Source: Pseudomonas extremorientalis
GTDB taxonomy: Bacteria > Pseudomonadota > Gammaproteobacteria > Pseudomonadales > Pseudomonadaceae
Direction: 5' to 3'
DNA: 64,000 nt
NCBI RefSeq assembly: GCF_001870465.1
Contig: NZ_MDGK01000058.1
Location: forward strand, 324,355 to 388,354
Below, in pieces: positions 9,446 to 16,106 of this stretch. The notes beneath the pieces were generated by a model. The model did not search any database. It was given only the letters and a program-made list of their open reading frames with translations, and was not told where the DNA came from. Both the position numbers and the translations under genes were made by a program. Every line of letters starts with the position of its first letter. The first letter of the stretch is position 1.

Positions 9446-10258
9446 ATGAAAATCGTCTCCTTCAATATCAACGGGCTGCGCGCCCGCCCTCATCAGTTGG
9501 CGGCGCTGATTGAAAAGCACCAGCCCGACGTGATCGGTTTGCAGGAAACCAAAGTCCACGATGACCAATTCCCGCTGGCCGAAGTGCAGGCCCTTGGCTA
9601 TCACGTGTACTACCATGGGCAAAAAGGCCACTACGGGGTGGCGCTGCTCTCGCGCAAGGAAGCCCTGAGCGTGCACAAAGGCTTTGCCAGTGACGAAGAG
9701 GACGCCCAGCGTCGCTTTATCTGGGGCACCTTCGCCGACGCGAACGGCCACCCGGTCACCATCATGAACGGCTACTTCCCCCAGGGCGAAAGCCGCGACC
9801 ACCCGACCAAGTTCCCGGCCAAGCAGCGCTTCTACGAAGACCTGCAGCAACTGCTGGAAAGCCAGTTCAGCAACGACCAGGCGCTGGTGGTGATGGGCGA
9901 CGTAAACATTTCCCCGGAAGACTGCGACATCGGCATCGGTGCCGACAACGCCAAGCGTTGGCTCAAGACCGGCAAATGCAGCTTCCTGCCGGAAGAGCGC
10001 GCATGGATGGCTCGCCTGAAAAACTGGGGCCTGGTGGACAGCTTCCGCCACCTCAACCCGGACGTGGCCGACCGCTTCAGCTGGTTCGACTACCGCAGCC
10101 GGGGCTTTGAAGACGAGCCCAAGCGTGGGCTGCGCATTGACGTGATCCTGGCCTCCAATGGCCTGCTTTCGCGGGTCAAGGATGCCGGGGTGGATTACGA
10201 GCTGCGTGGGCTGGAGAAGCCTTCGGACCATGCGCCGATCTGGCTGGAACTGAGCTGA
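9446..10258 (+). CDS. xthA: Exodeoxyribonuclease III
   Basis: The 270-residue protein begins MKIVSFNINGLRARPHQL and contains all signature blocks of the XthA/APE1 family: the catalytic glutamate in IGLQETKV, GVALLSR, the GDVNISPEDCDIG block, and the terminal SDHAPIWLEL with the catalytic Asp-His pair. It cuts DNA 5' to abasic sites and degrades 3' ends in base-excision repair. An upstream in-frame extension exists, but the family N-terminus MKIVSFN fixes the start at 9446. The gene is monocistronic; a REP-type hairpin follows it at 10268-10292. Confidence 0.96.
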   Translation: MKIVSFNINGLRARPHQLAALIEKHQPDVIGLQETKVHDDQFPLAEVQALGYHVYYHGQKGHYGVALLSRKEALSVHKGFASDEEDAQRRFIWGTFADANGHPVTIMNGYFPQGESRDHPTKFPAKQRFYEDLQQLLESQFSNDQALVVMGDVNISPEDCDIGIGADNAKRWLKTGKCSFLPEERAWMARLKNWGLVDSFRHLNPDVADRFSWFDYRSRGFEDEPKRGLRIDVILASNGLLSRVKDAGVDYELRGLEKPSDHAPIWLELS

Positions 10259-10267
10259 TCGCAAAAA

Positions 10268-10292
10268 GTGGGAGTGGGCTTGCCCCTCCCAC
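10268..10292 (+). repeat. REP-like hairpin downstream of xthA
   Basis: GTGGGAGTGGGCTTGCCCC followed by TCCCAC forms an imperfect palindrome of the same family as the elements at 3114, 11745, 14159 and 38147. It lies just after the xthA stop codon and may also protect or end the transcript. Confidence 0.65.
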
Positions 10293-10379
10293 ATTCAGCC
10301 TTGCGGCGCACCCGTCACATTTATGCAACCTGTCTGTCTTATTCTCGCGGCACTCCCTTTGGCTTGAGAAGGTGCCGGC

Positions 10380-11711
10380 ATGAGGCTGCGCGTTCTGTTA
10401 CTGCTGACCGTTTTTCCCCTCTTCGCCGTATCCGCTCCCCTGCCCCTTCCTGATCAAGGCCCGGCACTGCGTATCCAGGGCTCCAATACCATTGGCGCGG
10501 CGTTGGGTCCGGCACTGGTCAAGGGGCTGATGGAGCATCAGGGCTTGCAGGCGGTGCACAGCGAACCGGGCGAAGGCGTCAATGAACAGCGTGTGATCGG
10601 CAAGACGCGCCAAGGCAAGACCGTGACCATCGAGGTCGCGGCCCACGGATCGAGCACCGGGTTCACGGCGCTGAAAAAAGCCAGCGCCGATCTCGCCGCC
10701 TCGTCTCGCCCGATCAAGGACAGTGAACTGGTCGACCTTGAACCCCTGGGCGACCTGAAAAGCCCTGAAGCCGAACAAGTGATTGCCATCGACGGCCTGG
10801 CGATCATCCTCCACCCGCAGAACCCGTTGAACACACTGAATACCGAGCAACTGGCGCAGATTTTCAATGGTGAGGTCAGTACCTGGGAGGCGCTGGGTGG
10901 AGTGGGCGGCCCCATTCATGTGTACGCACGGGATGATCAATCCGGCACCTACGACACGTTCAAGGAACTGGTATTGCGTCTGCGTGGCAAGCCGCTTGCC
11001 TCGGGTGCCAAGCGTTTCGAGTCCAGCGAGCAGCTGTCCGACGCGGTCAGCCAAGACCCGCAGGGTATCGGCTTTATCGGCCTGCCCTACGTACGCCAGG
11101 CCAAAGCCGTGGCGATTGTGGATGGCGATTCACAGCCCATGCTGGCGCTCAACAGCCTGATTGCTACCGAGGATTACCCGCTGTCACGCCGGTTGTTTTT
11201 CTACCTGCCGCCGTCCGGGCATAACCCGTGGGCCAAGGCGCTGGTGGACTTTACCCAGAGCGGCAAGGGCCAGGCGATTGTGGCCGCAAACGGGTTTATT
11301 GCGCAGCAGGTGCAGGCGATCGCCGTGCAACCGCGCCCGTCGATGCCCGATGATTATCAGGGTATCGCCCGCGACGCCCAGCGCCTGACGGTGAATTTTC
11401 GCTTTGAAGAAGGCAGCGCCAGCCTGGACAACAAGGCGCGCCAGGATCTGCAAAGGGTGGTGGCGTATCTGAAGAGCCACGACAAGCTGGATAAGCAGGT
11501 GACGCTGGTGGGCTTTGGCGATGCCAAGGATGACCCGCAGCGCGCCGCGCTACTGTCAAAGTTGCGGGCGATGGCGGTGCGTCGGGAGTTGGTGAAGAAC
11601 GCCGTGGTGCTGCGCGATATCCGTGGGTTGGGTGCACAGATGCCGGTGGCGGCGAATACGGCGGATGAAGGCCGGATCAAGAATCGGCGGGTGGAGGTTT
11701 GGGTTTACTGA
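10380..11711 (+). CDS. PstS-type phosphate-binding protein fused to an OmpA peptidoglycan-binding domain
   Basis: The 443-residue protein has a signal peptide (1-18). Next comes a PBP_like/PstS domain starting LRIQGSNTIGAALGPALVKG, with the anion-binding motif DDQSGTYDTFKELVL and the end-piece GIGFIGLPYV. From about residue 330 there is an OmpA C-terminal domain (FRFEEGSASLDNKARQDLQRV to NRRVEVWVY). The first part resembles high-affinity phosphate-binding proteins; the OmpA domain should anchor it to peptidoglycan. No transporter permease genes are adjacent, so it is not part of a complete pst operon here. Such fusions are known in Pseudomonas, but their role (phosphate sensing, biofilm or scavenging) is not established from sequence. 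Confidence 0.9.
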   Translation: MRLRVLLLLTVFPLFAVSAPLPLPDQGPALRIQGSNTIGAALGPALVKGLMEHQGLQAVHSEPGEGVNEQRVIGKTRQGKTVTIEVAAHGSSTGFTALKKASADLAASSRPIKDSELVDLEPLGDLKSPEAEQVIAIDGLAIILHPQNPLNTLNTEQLAQIFNGEVSTWEALGGVGGPIHVYARDDQSGTYDTFKELVLRLRGKPLASGAKRFESSEQLSDAVSQDPQGIGFIGLPYVRQAKAVAIVDGDSQPMLALNSLIATEDYPLSRRLFFYLPPSGHNPWAKALVDFTQSGKGQAIVAANGFIAQQVQAIAVQPRPSMPDDYQGIARDAQRLTVNFRFEEGSASLDNKARQDLQRVVAYLKSHDKLDKQVTLVGFGDAKDDPQRAALLSKLRAMAVRRELVKNAVVLRDIRGLGAQMPVAANTADEGRIKNRRVEVWVY

Positions 11712-11744
11712 GGGCTGATGGAGCTTCATTGCCTGATCCGGCCT

Positions 11745-11812
11745 CATCGGGGTGCCCCCTCCCACATTTTGATCTGTGAACACATCCAAGTGTGGGAGGG
11801 GGCACCCCGATG
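11745..11812. repeat. REPIN: two inverted REP elements with perfect 22-base arms
   Basis: The stretch 11745-11766 is exactly the reverse complement of 11791-11812, separated by a 24-base loop. The arms contain TGTGGGAGGGGGCACCCCGA, the P. fluorescens group-I-like REP core. It lies between the convergent genes for the PstS-OmpA protein and the acyl-CoA dehydrogenase, so it may also end both transcripts. No RAYT transposase gene is present in this window. Confidence 0.85.
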
Positions 11813-11826
11813 CAGGCGACGCGGTG

Positions 11827-13056
11827 TTACTGCCCGCTGCGCATCAGCTCTTTAGGCACGTACTTGCCAATCTCGAACTTGCCGATGGCCGCCCGGTGCA
11901 CTTCGTCCGGGCCGTCGGCCAGGCGCAGGGTGCGTTGCATGGCGTACATGTAGGCCAGCGGGAAGTCGTTGGAAACGCCGGCGCCGCCGTGAATCTGGAT
12001 TGCGCGGTCGATCACCTTCAAGGCCACGTTCGGCGCCACTACCTTGATCTGGGCGATTTCACTCTTCGCCACTTTGTTGCCCACGGTGTCCATCATGTAC
12101 GCCGCTTTCAGGGTCAGCAGGCGCGCCATGTCGATCTCCATGCGTGAGTCGGCAATCTTGTCGATATTGCCACCCAACCGGGCCAGCGGCTTGCCGAACG
12201 CGGTCCGGCTGACGGAGCGTTTGCACATCAATTCCAACGCACGCTCAGCCATACCGATGGAGCGCATGCAGTGGTGGATACGGCCTGGACCGAGGCGGCC
12301 CTGGGCGATTTCGAAACCCCGGCCTTCGCCGAGCAGGACGTTTTCATAGGGTACGCGGACGTTGTCGAACAGCACCTCGGCGTGGCCGTGAGGCGCGTCG
12401 TCGTAGCCGAACACCGGCAGCGGGCGCACGATTTTCACACCCGGGGTGTCCACTGGCACCAGGATCATCGAGTGCTGCTGGTGGCGCGGCGCATCCGGGT
12501 TGCTCAGGCCCATGAAGATCAGGATCCTGCAGCGCGGATCGCAGGCCCCGGAGGTCCACCATTTCTTGCCGTTGATCACCCATTCGTCGCCCTGGCGCTC
12601 GGCGCGGGCGGCCATGTTGGTGGCGTCCGAGGAAGCGACGTCCGGCTCGGTCATGGCGAAGGCTGAGCGGATCTCACCGCGCAGCAAGGGCTCCAACCAA
12701 CGTTGCTTCTGTTCTTCGTTGGCGTAGCGCACCAGCACTTCCATATTGCCGGTGTCGGGGGCGGAACAGTTGAACGGCTCCGGGCCCAGCAGGGAGCGTC
12801 CCATGATTTCGGCCAGTGGCGCGTATTCGAGGTTGGTGAGGCCGGCGCCCAGTTCGGATTCAGGCAGGAACAGGTTCCACAGGCCTTCGGCCTTCGCCTT
12901 GGCTTTCAACTCCTCCATGATTGCGGTGGGCTGCCAGCGGTCGCCTTCGCTGACCTGGCGTTCGAACACCGGCTCCGCCGGGTAAACGTAAGCGTCCATG
13001 AACGCAGTGACGCGTTCACGCAGTTCCTGAACCTTGGGCGAATAGGCGAAATCCAT
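11827..13056 (-). CDS. Acyl-CoA dehydrogenase (ACAD10/11-like)
   Basis: The 409-residue flavoprotein has the normal ACAD three-part architecture: N-terminal helices (1-130), the beta domain with FAMTEPDVASSDATN and WVINGKKWWTSGA, and a C-terminal helical domain with RTAFGKPLARLGGN, IQIHGGAGVSNDFPLAYMYA and LADGPDEVHR. It should oxidise an acyl-CoA to the 2-enoyl-CoA with FAD. The FGK/IHGGAG/DGPDEVH pattern is closer to the ACAD10/11 subgroup than to short-chain dehydrogenases. It is transcribed away from a LysR regulator across a 151-base intergenic region, so that regulator is the likely controller. The substrate is unknown. Confidence 0.92.
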   Translation of the reverse strand: MDFAYSPKVQELRERVTAFMDAYVYPAEPVFERQVSEGDRWQPTAIMEELKAKAKAEGLWNLFLPESELGAGLTNLEYAPLAEIMGRSLLGPEPFNCSAPDTGNMEVLVRYANEEQKQRWLEPLLRGEIRSAFAMTEPDVASSDATNMAARAERQGDEWVINGKKWWTSGACDPRCRILIFMGLSNPDAPRHQQHSMILVPVDTPGVKIVRPLPVFGYDDAPHGHAEVLFDNVRVPYENVLLGEGRGFEIAQGRLGPGRIHHCMRSIGMAERALELMCKRSVSRTAFGKPLARLGGNIDKIADSRMEIDMARLLTLKAAYMMDTVGNKVAKSEIAQIKVVAPNVALKVIDRAIQIHGGAGVSNDFPLAYMYAMQRTLRLADGPDEVHRAAIGKFEIGKYVPKELMRSGQ

Positions 13057-13207
13057 GAGCAGCTCCCTTCTCTGAGAGGTTGTTTAGGTCATGCAATCGA
13101 TGCTAGAACAGCGTTGATAATTTACCTAGCCTATTCTCGGCGTGTATTAACATTCATCACCGATATATGATCGACGTATGGCCACCTAACAATAAGAGCG
13201 CTGCGAA

Positions 13208-14143
13208 ATGAATCTGAGCAAGGTCGACCTCAACCTGTTTATCGTCTTTGACGCGATCTACACCGAAGCCAACCTGACCCGCGCCGGGCAGATTGTCGGC
13301 ATCACCCAGCCGGCGGTGTCCAACGCGCTGGCGCGCCTGCGTGAGACCTTCAACGACCCGCTGTTCGTGCGCACCGCCCAGGGCATGGTGCCGACGCCGA
13401 TGGCACAGAACATCATCGGCCCGGTGCGCAATGCGCTGTCGTTGCTGCGGGTATCAGTGCAGGAAAGCCGCATCTTCAACCCGCAACAGGCGGCCAAGAC
13501 CTACCGCATCAGCATGACCGACCTCACCGAGGCGGTGATCCTGCCGTTGCTGTTCCAGCGCCTGCGCCGCCTGGCGCCCACGGTGGTGATCGAGAGTTTC
13601 CTGTCCAAGCGCCGCGAAACCACCAAGGAACTGGCCGCCGGGCGCCTGGATTTTGCCGTGGATGCGCCGCTCAACACCGACCCGCAGGTTCGCCACGTCA
13701 AGCTGATGGAAGACCGCTACGTGTGTGCCATGCGCAAGGGGCATCCGCTGGCCGGCAAGGACAAGCTCACGCTGGATGACTACCTGTCGCTGACCCACAT
13801 CCATATTTCCAGCCGGCGCAACGGTCTGGGCCATGTGGACCTGGCCCTGGGCAAGATGGGCATCCAGCGCAAGATCGCCCTGCGCTCCCAGCATTACCTG
13901 ATGGCCTCGCAGGTGCTGCAGCAGACCGACATGGTCATGACCGTGCCCGAGCGCTTCGCCCGCCGCCATGAACTGCACTGGTTCAACCTGCCGGTCAACG
14001 ACGTACCGCCGGTGGAAACCCATCTGTACTGGCACGAAAGCACCGACCAGGACCCGGCCAACCGCTGGATGCGCGAGCAGATGATCGAGTTGTGCCAGCA
14101 GGTCACGGCCCATGAGAAGAAGCTGGATAAACAACAGGCGTGA
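13208..14143 (+). CDS. LysR-family transcriptional regulator
   Basis: The 311-residue protein starts MNLSKVDLNLFIVFDAIYTEANLTRAGQIVGITQPAVSNALARLRETFNDPLFVR-like sequence, the classical LysR winged-helix domain of the NodD/LeuO-like subgroup (DPLFVRT). Residues 95-300 form the two-lobed effector domain. It is divergent from the acyl-CoA dehydrogenase gene, the usual arrangement for a LysR protein that controls its neighbour. The inducer cannot be predicted. The start is ATG at 13208, with the helix-turn-helix beginning within the first 25 residues. Confidence 0.92.
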   Translation: MNLSKVDLNLFIVFDAIYTEANLTRAGQIVGITQPAVSNALARLRETFNDPLFVRTAQGMVPTPMAQNIIGPVRNALSLLRVSVQESRIFNPQQAAKTYRISMTDLTEAVILPLLFQRLRRLAPTVVIESFLSKRRETTKELAAGRLDFAVDAPLNTDPQVRHVKLMEDRYVCAMRKGHPLAGKDKLTLDDYLSLTHIHISSRRNGLGHVDLALGKMGIQRKIALRSQHYLMASQVLQQTDMVMTVPERFARRHELHWFNLPVNDVPPVETHLYWHESTDQDPANRWMREQMIELCQQVTAHEKKLDKQQA

Positions 14144-14158
14144 GGTTAGCGAGCCCCC

Positions 14159-14182
14159 TGTGGGAGGGGGCTTGCCCCCGAT
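14159..14182 (+). repeat. REP element downstream of the LysR gene
   Basis: A single copy of the TGTGGGAGGGGGCTTGCCCC family with a following CCGAT, matching the P. fluorescens group-I REP core. It sits 16 bases after the LysR stop and just ahead of the liuR promoter region. Confidence 0.75.
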
Positions 14183-14199
14183 GGGTCACGCCGCGACCC

Positions 14200-14215
14200 T
14201 TGACGTTTACGTCAA
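14200..14215. promoter_or_regulatory. LiuR-type operator upstream of liuR-liuE
   Basis: TTGACGTTTACGTCAA has perfect 7-base inverted arms around a two-base centre. It matches the ACGT-N2-ACGT core of the two operators upstream of liuA at 17772 and 17815. Its position 42 bases ahead of the liuR start suggests autoregulation by the MerR-type protein LiuR. Confidence 0.75.
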
Positions 14216-14256
14216 CCTGCCAGTAGCTTAACGCCAAGACCTCCTTGAGCGCCCCC

Positions 14257-14649
14257 ATGAGCACGACTTACAGCATCTCCGACCTCGCCCGCGAGCTCGA
14301 CATCACCACCCGCGCCATTCGCTTCTACGAAGAACAAGGCCTGCTGGCCCCGGAACGCCGGGGCCAGGAGCGCATCTACTCGGCGCGCGACAAGGTCAGC
14401 CTCAAACTGATCCTGCGGGGCAAGCGCATCGGTTTTTCCCTGGCCGAGTGCCGCGAGCTGATCGAACTCTACGACCCCACCAGTGGCAACCACGTGCAAC
14501 TCAACAGCATGCTGGCAAAAATCGCCGAGCGCCGTGAGCAACTGGAACAGCAACTGCTGGACATCGAACAGATGAAGCTGGAACTGGACACCGCCGAAGA
14601 GCGCTGCACCCAGGCCCTGGCCCACACCCTGCGCCAGGCCGACCACTGA
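14257..14649 (+). CDS. liuR: MerR-family regulator of leucine/isovalerate catabolism
   Basis: The 130-residue protein has an N-terminal MerR winged helix (SISDLARELDITTRAIRFYEEQGLLAPERRGQERIYSARD...) and a long dimerisation coiled coil at residues 80-125. It lacks the cysteines of the metal-binding MerR proteins, as expected for LiuR, which responds to branched-chain acyl-CoA metabolism. It is the first gene of a unit with liuE (16-base gap), and liuABCD lie a few kilobases away with matching operators. The start at ATG 14257 was chosen over the upstream TTG at 14245 because it gives the standard short N-terminus. Confidence 0.9.
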   Translation: MSTTYSISDLARELDITTRAIRFYEEQGLLAPERRGQERIYSARDKVSLKLILRGKRIGFSLAECRELIELYDPTSGNHVQLNSMLAKIAERREQLEQQLLDIEQMKLELDTAEERCTQALAHTLRQADH

Positions 14650-14665
14650 TCAAAAGGTAATTGCC

Positions 14666-15565
14666 ATGTCCCTCCCCTCACACGTGCGCCTGGTGGAAGT
14701 CGGCCCGCGCGATGGTTTGCAGAACGAAGCCCAACCCATCAGCGTGGCGGACAAGGTCCATTTGGTGGACGCCCTCAGCGCTGCCGGCTTGCGCTATATC
14801 GAGGTCGGCAGTTTTGTCTCGCCCAAGTGGGTGCCGCAAATGGCCGGTTCCGCCGAGGTATTTGCGCAGATCCAGCGCAAGCCCGGTGTGACTTATGGTG
14901 CGCTGGCGCCGAACCTGCGCGGGTTTGAGGACGCGCTGGCGGCTGGCGTTAAGGAAGTGGCGGTGTTTGCCGCTGCGTCCGAGGCGTTTTCCCAGCGCAA
15001 TATCAATTGCTCCATCAGTGAAAGCCTGGAGCGCTTCGCGCCGATCATGGCGGCGGCCAGGCAGCATGGGGTCAGCGTGCGGGGCTATGTGTCCTGCGTG
15101 CTGGGGTGCCCATATGAAGGCGAGATCGCGCCGGAACAGGTCGCGGCGGTGGCGCGGGAGTTATATGCCATGGGCTGCTACGAGGTGTCTCTGGGCGACA
15201 CCATCGGCACCGGCACGGCAGGCGCCACGCGGCGGCTGTTCGAGGTGGTCGGGGCGCAGGTGCCACGGGACAAACTGGCGGGGCACTTCCATGACACCTA
15301 TGGCCAGGCCATCGCGAATATCTACGCCAGCCTGCTGGAAGGCATCACGGTGTTCGACAGCTCTATCGCGGGCCTCGGCGGCTGCCCCTATGCCAAGGGC
15401 GCCAGCGGTAATGTCGCCACCGAAGACGTGTTGTACCTGCTCAACGGCCTGGGCATCGAGACCGGTATCGACCTTGAGGCATTGATTGGCGCGGGGCAGC
15501 AGATCAGCAGCGTACTGGGCCGGCCAACAGGATCGCGTGTGGCCAAGGCGCGTAACGCCGGTTGA
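14666..15565 (+). CDS. liuE: Hydroxymethylglutaryl-CoA lyase
   Basis: The 299-residue TIM-barrel enzyme cleaves 3-hydroxy-3-methylglutaryl-CoA to acetyl-CoA and acetoacetate, the last step of leucine degradation. Visible signatures: VRLVEVGPRDGLQNE at the N-terminus (metal and catalytic Arg-Asp), SFVSPKWVPQM, the metal-binding HFHDTYGQA, and GLGGCPYAKGASGNVATEDVLY, which contains the conserved active-site cysteine loop. It follows liuR by 16 bases. Synonyms are mvaB and hmgL. CrcY is encoded directly downstream, as I recall is also the case for P. putida mvaB. Confidence 0.96.
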   Translation: MSLPSHVRLVEVGPRDGLQNEAQPISVADKVHLVDALSAAGLRYIEVGSFVSPKWVPQMAGSAEVFAQIQRKPGVTYGALAPNLRGFEDALAAGVKEVAVFAAASEAFSQRNINCSISESLERFAPIMAAARQHGVSVRGYVSCVLGCPYEGEIAPEQVAAVARELYAMGCYEVSLGDTIGTGTAGATRRLFEVVGAQVPRDKLAGHFHDTYGQAIANIYASLLEGITVFDSSIAGLGGCPYAKGASGNVATEDVLYLLNGLGIETGIDLEALIGAGQQISSVLGRPTGSRVAKARNAG

Positions 15566-15585
15566 GTAGCTTAGCCGTGACAATG

Positions 15586-15615
15586 TGTTACCGCACGCCT
15601 ACACATCGAGTAACA
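15586..15615. promoter_or_regulatory. Candidate CbrB enhancer site upstream of crcY
   Basis: TGTTAC at 15586-15591 and GTAACA at 15610-15615 form an inverted repeat with an 18-base spacer. They lie about 85-115 bases upstream of the sigma-54 promoter, a typical position for an NtrC-family activator. CbrB is the known activator of the Crc-antagonising RNAs; assigning this repeat to CbrB is inference from position and from my memory of TGTTAC-type CbrB targets. Confidence 0.55.
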
Positions 15616-15697
15616 CGGGAACATATTTTGTCGTATTTGCCGTAGGCCAATCCCTACGCAAAAATCAAATCATTGATTTTAAAGGGTTTTAAAAAGT

Positions 15698-15714
15698 TGG
15701 CACGGCTTCTGCTA
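15698..15714 (+). promoter_or_regulatory. Sigma-54 (-24/-12) promoter of crcY
   Basis: TTGGCACGGCTTCTGCT has GG at 15700-15701 and GC at 15712-15713 with the required ten bases between them, close to the consensus TGGCAC-N5-TTGC. Transcription should begin about 12 bases downstream, near 15725. Sigma-54 promoters need an NtrC-type activator, consistent with control by CbrAB. Confidence 0.88.
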
Positions 15715-15724
15715 TCTCTATCGC

Positions 15725-16092
15725 ATAACAAGAATAAAAAGCGCCAAACCTAATAAAAATAAGACGAAACGACTCTGACATAACAAAAACAACACGGCAG
15801 AGACGCAGCTAACAGATTTTTTTGGAGAAGATGTGCTTCGCAGGGTACGGCATGCCGAAACCCGCAACCGGTCAGAGAAAAATAAAACTACCTCAGGTAG
15901 CTGCCCACTGGTTGGATCATCACGAAGAAGCAGATCAGCGCTCAAAAAAATACGTTTGCTCTTGATCCCGGATGGGGGTCGCCAAAAACAGCGGTAAAGG
16001 GTAACGGTTGCCAAAAACAACAATAGACCGCCCCTCAATAATAAAAAAAGAGCACGCAACGACAAATTAAAGGGGACCCTCGGGTCCCCTTT
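15725..16092 (+). ncRNA. crcY: CrcY small RNA, decoy for Hfq/Crc in carbon catabolite repression
   Basis: The interval between liuE and the acyl-CoA synthetase starts after a good sigma-54 promoter and ends in a strong hairpin terminator. The predicted transcript is about 368 bases, the length I recall for P. putida CrcY. It contains at least five AANAANAA motifs, including AACAAGAA (15727), AATAAAAA (15752), AACAAAAA (15782), AACAACAA (16016) and AATAATAA (16037). These CA motifs are the binding sites by which CrcZ/CrcY sequester Hfq with Crc and relieve repression of target mRNAs. I recall the P. putida gene as lying beside mvaB (= liuE), as here. The base composition is much richer in A than the flanking genes. 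The 5' end is inferred. Confidence 0.9.
16070..16092 (+). terminator. Terminator of crcY
   Basis: AAGGGGACCC and GGGTCCCCTT form a ten-base-pair stem with a two-to-four-base loop directly before the converging synthetase gene. It can work in both directions. Confidence 0.85.
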
Positions 16093-16106
16093 GTGCATTC
16101 AGGGAT

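Noticed and set aside
10312..10338. CCGTCAC and CTGTCTG upstream of the PstS-OmpA gene, resembling Pho-box halves.
   Set aside because: The repeats are 18 bases apart instead of the 11 or 22 expected for PhoB, and only partly match, so a Pho box is not supported.
15718..16098. A 126-residue open frame on the minus strand with hydrophobic ends.
   Set aside because: It covers the CrcY region in antisense; the sequence is rich in A/T runs and CA motifs, has no ribosome-binding site, and the promoter, terminator and known CrcY location explain it better.
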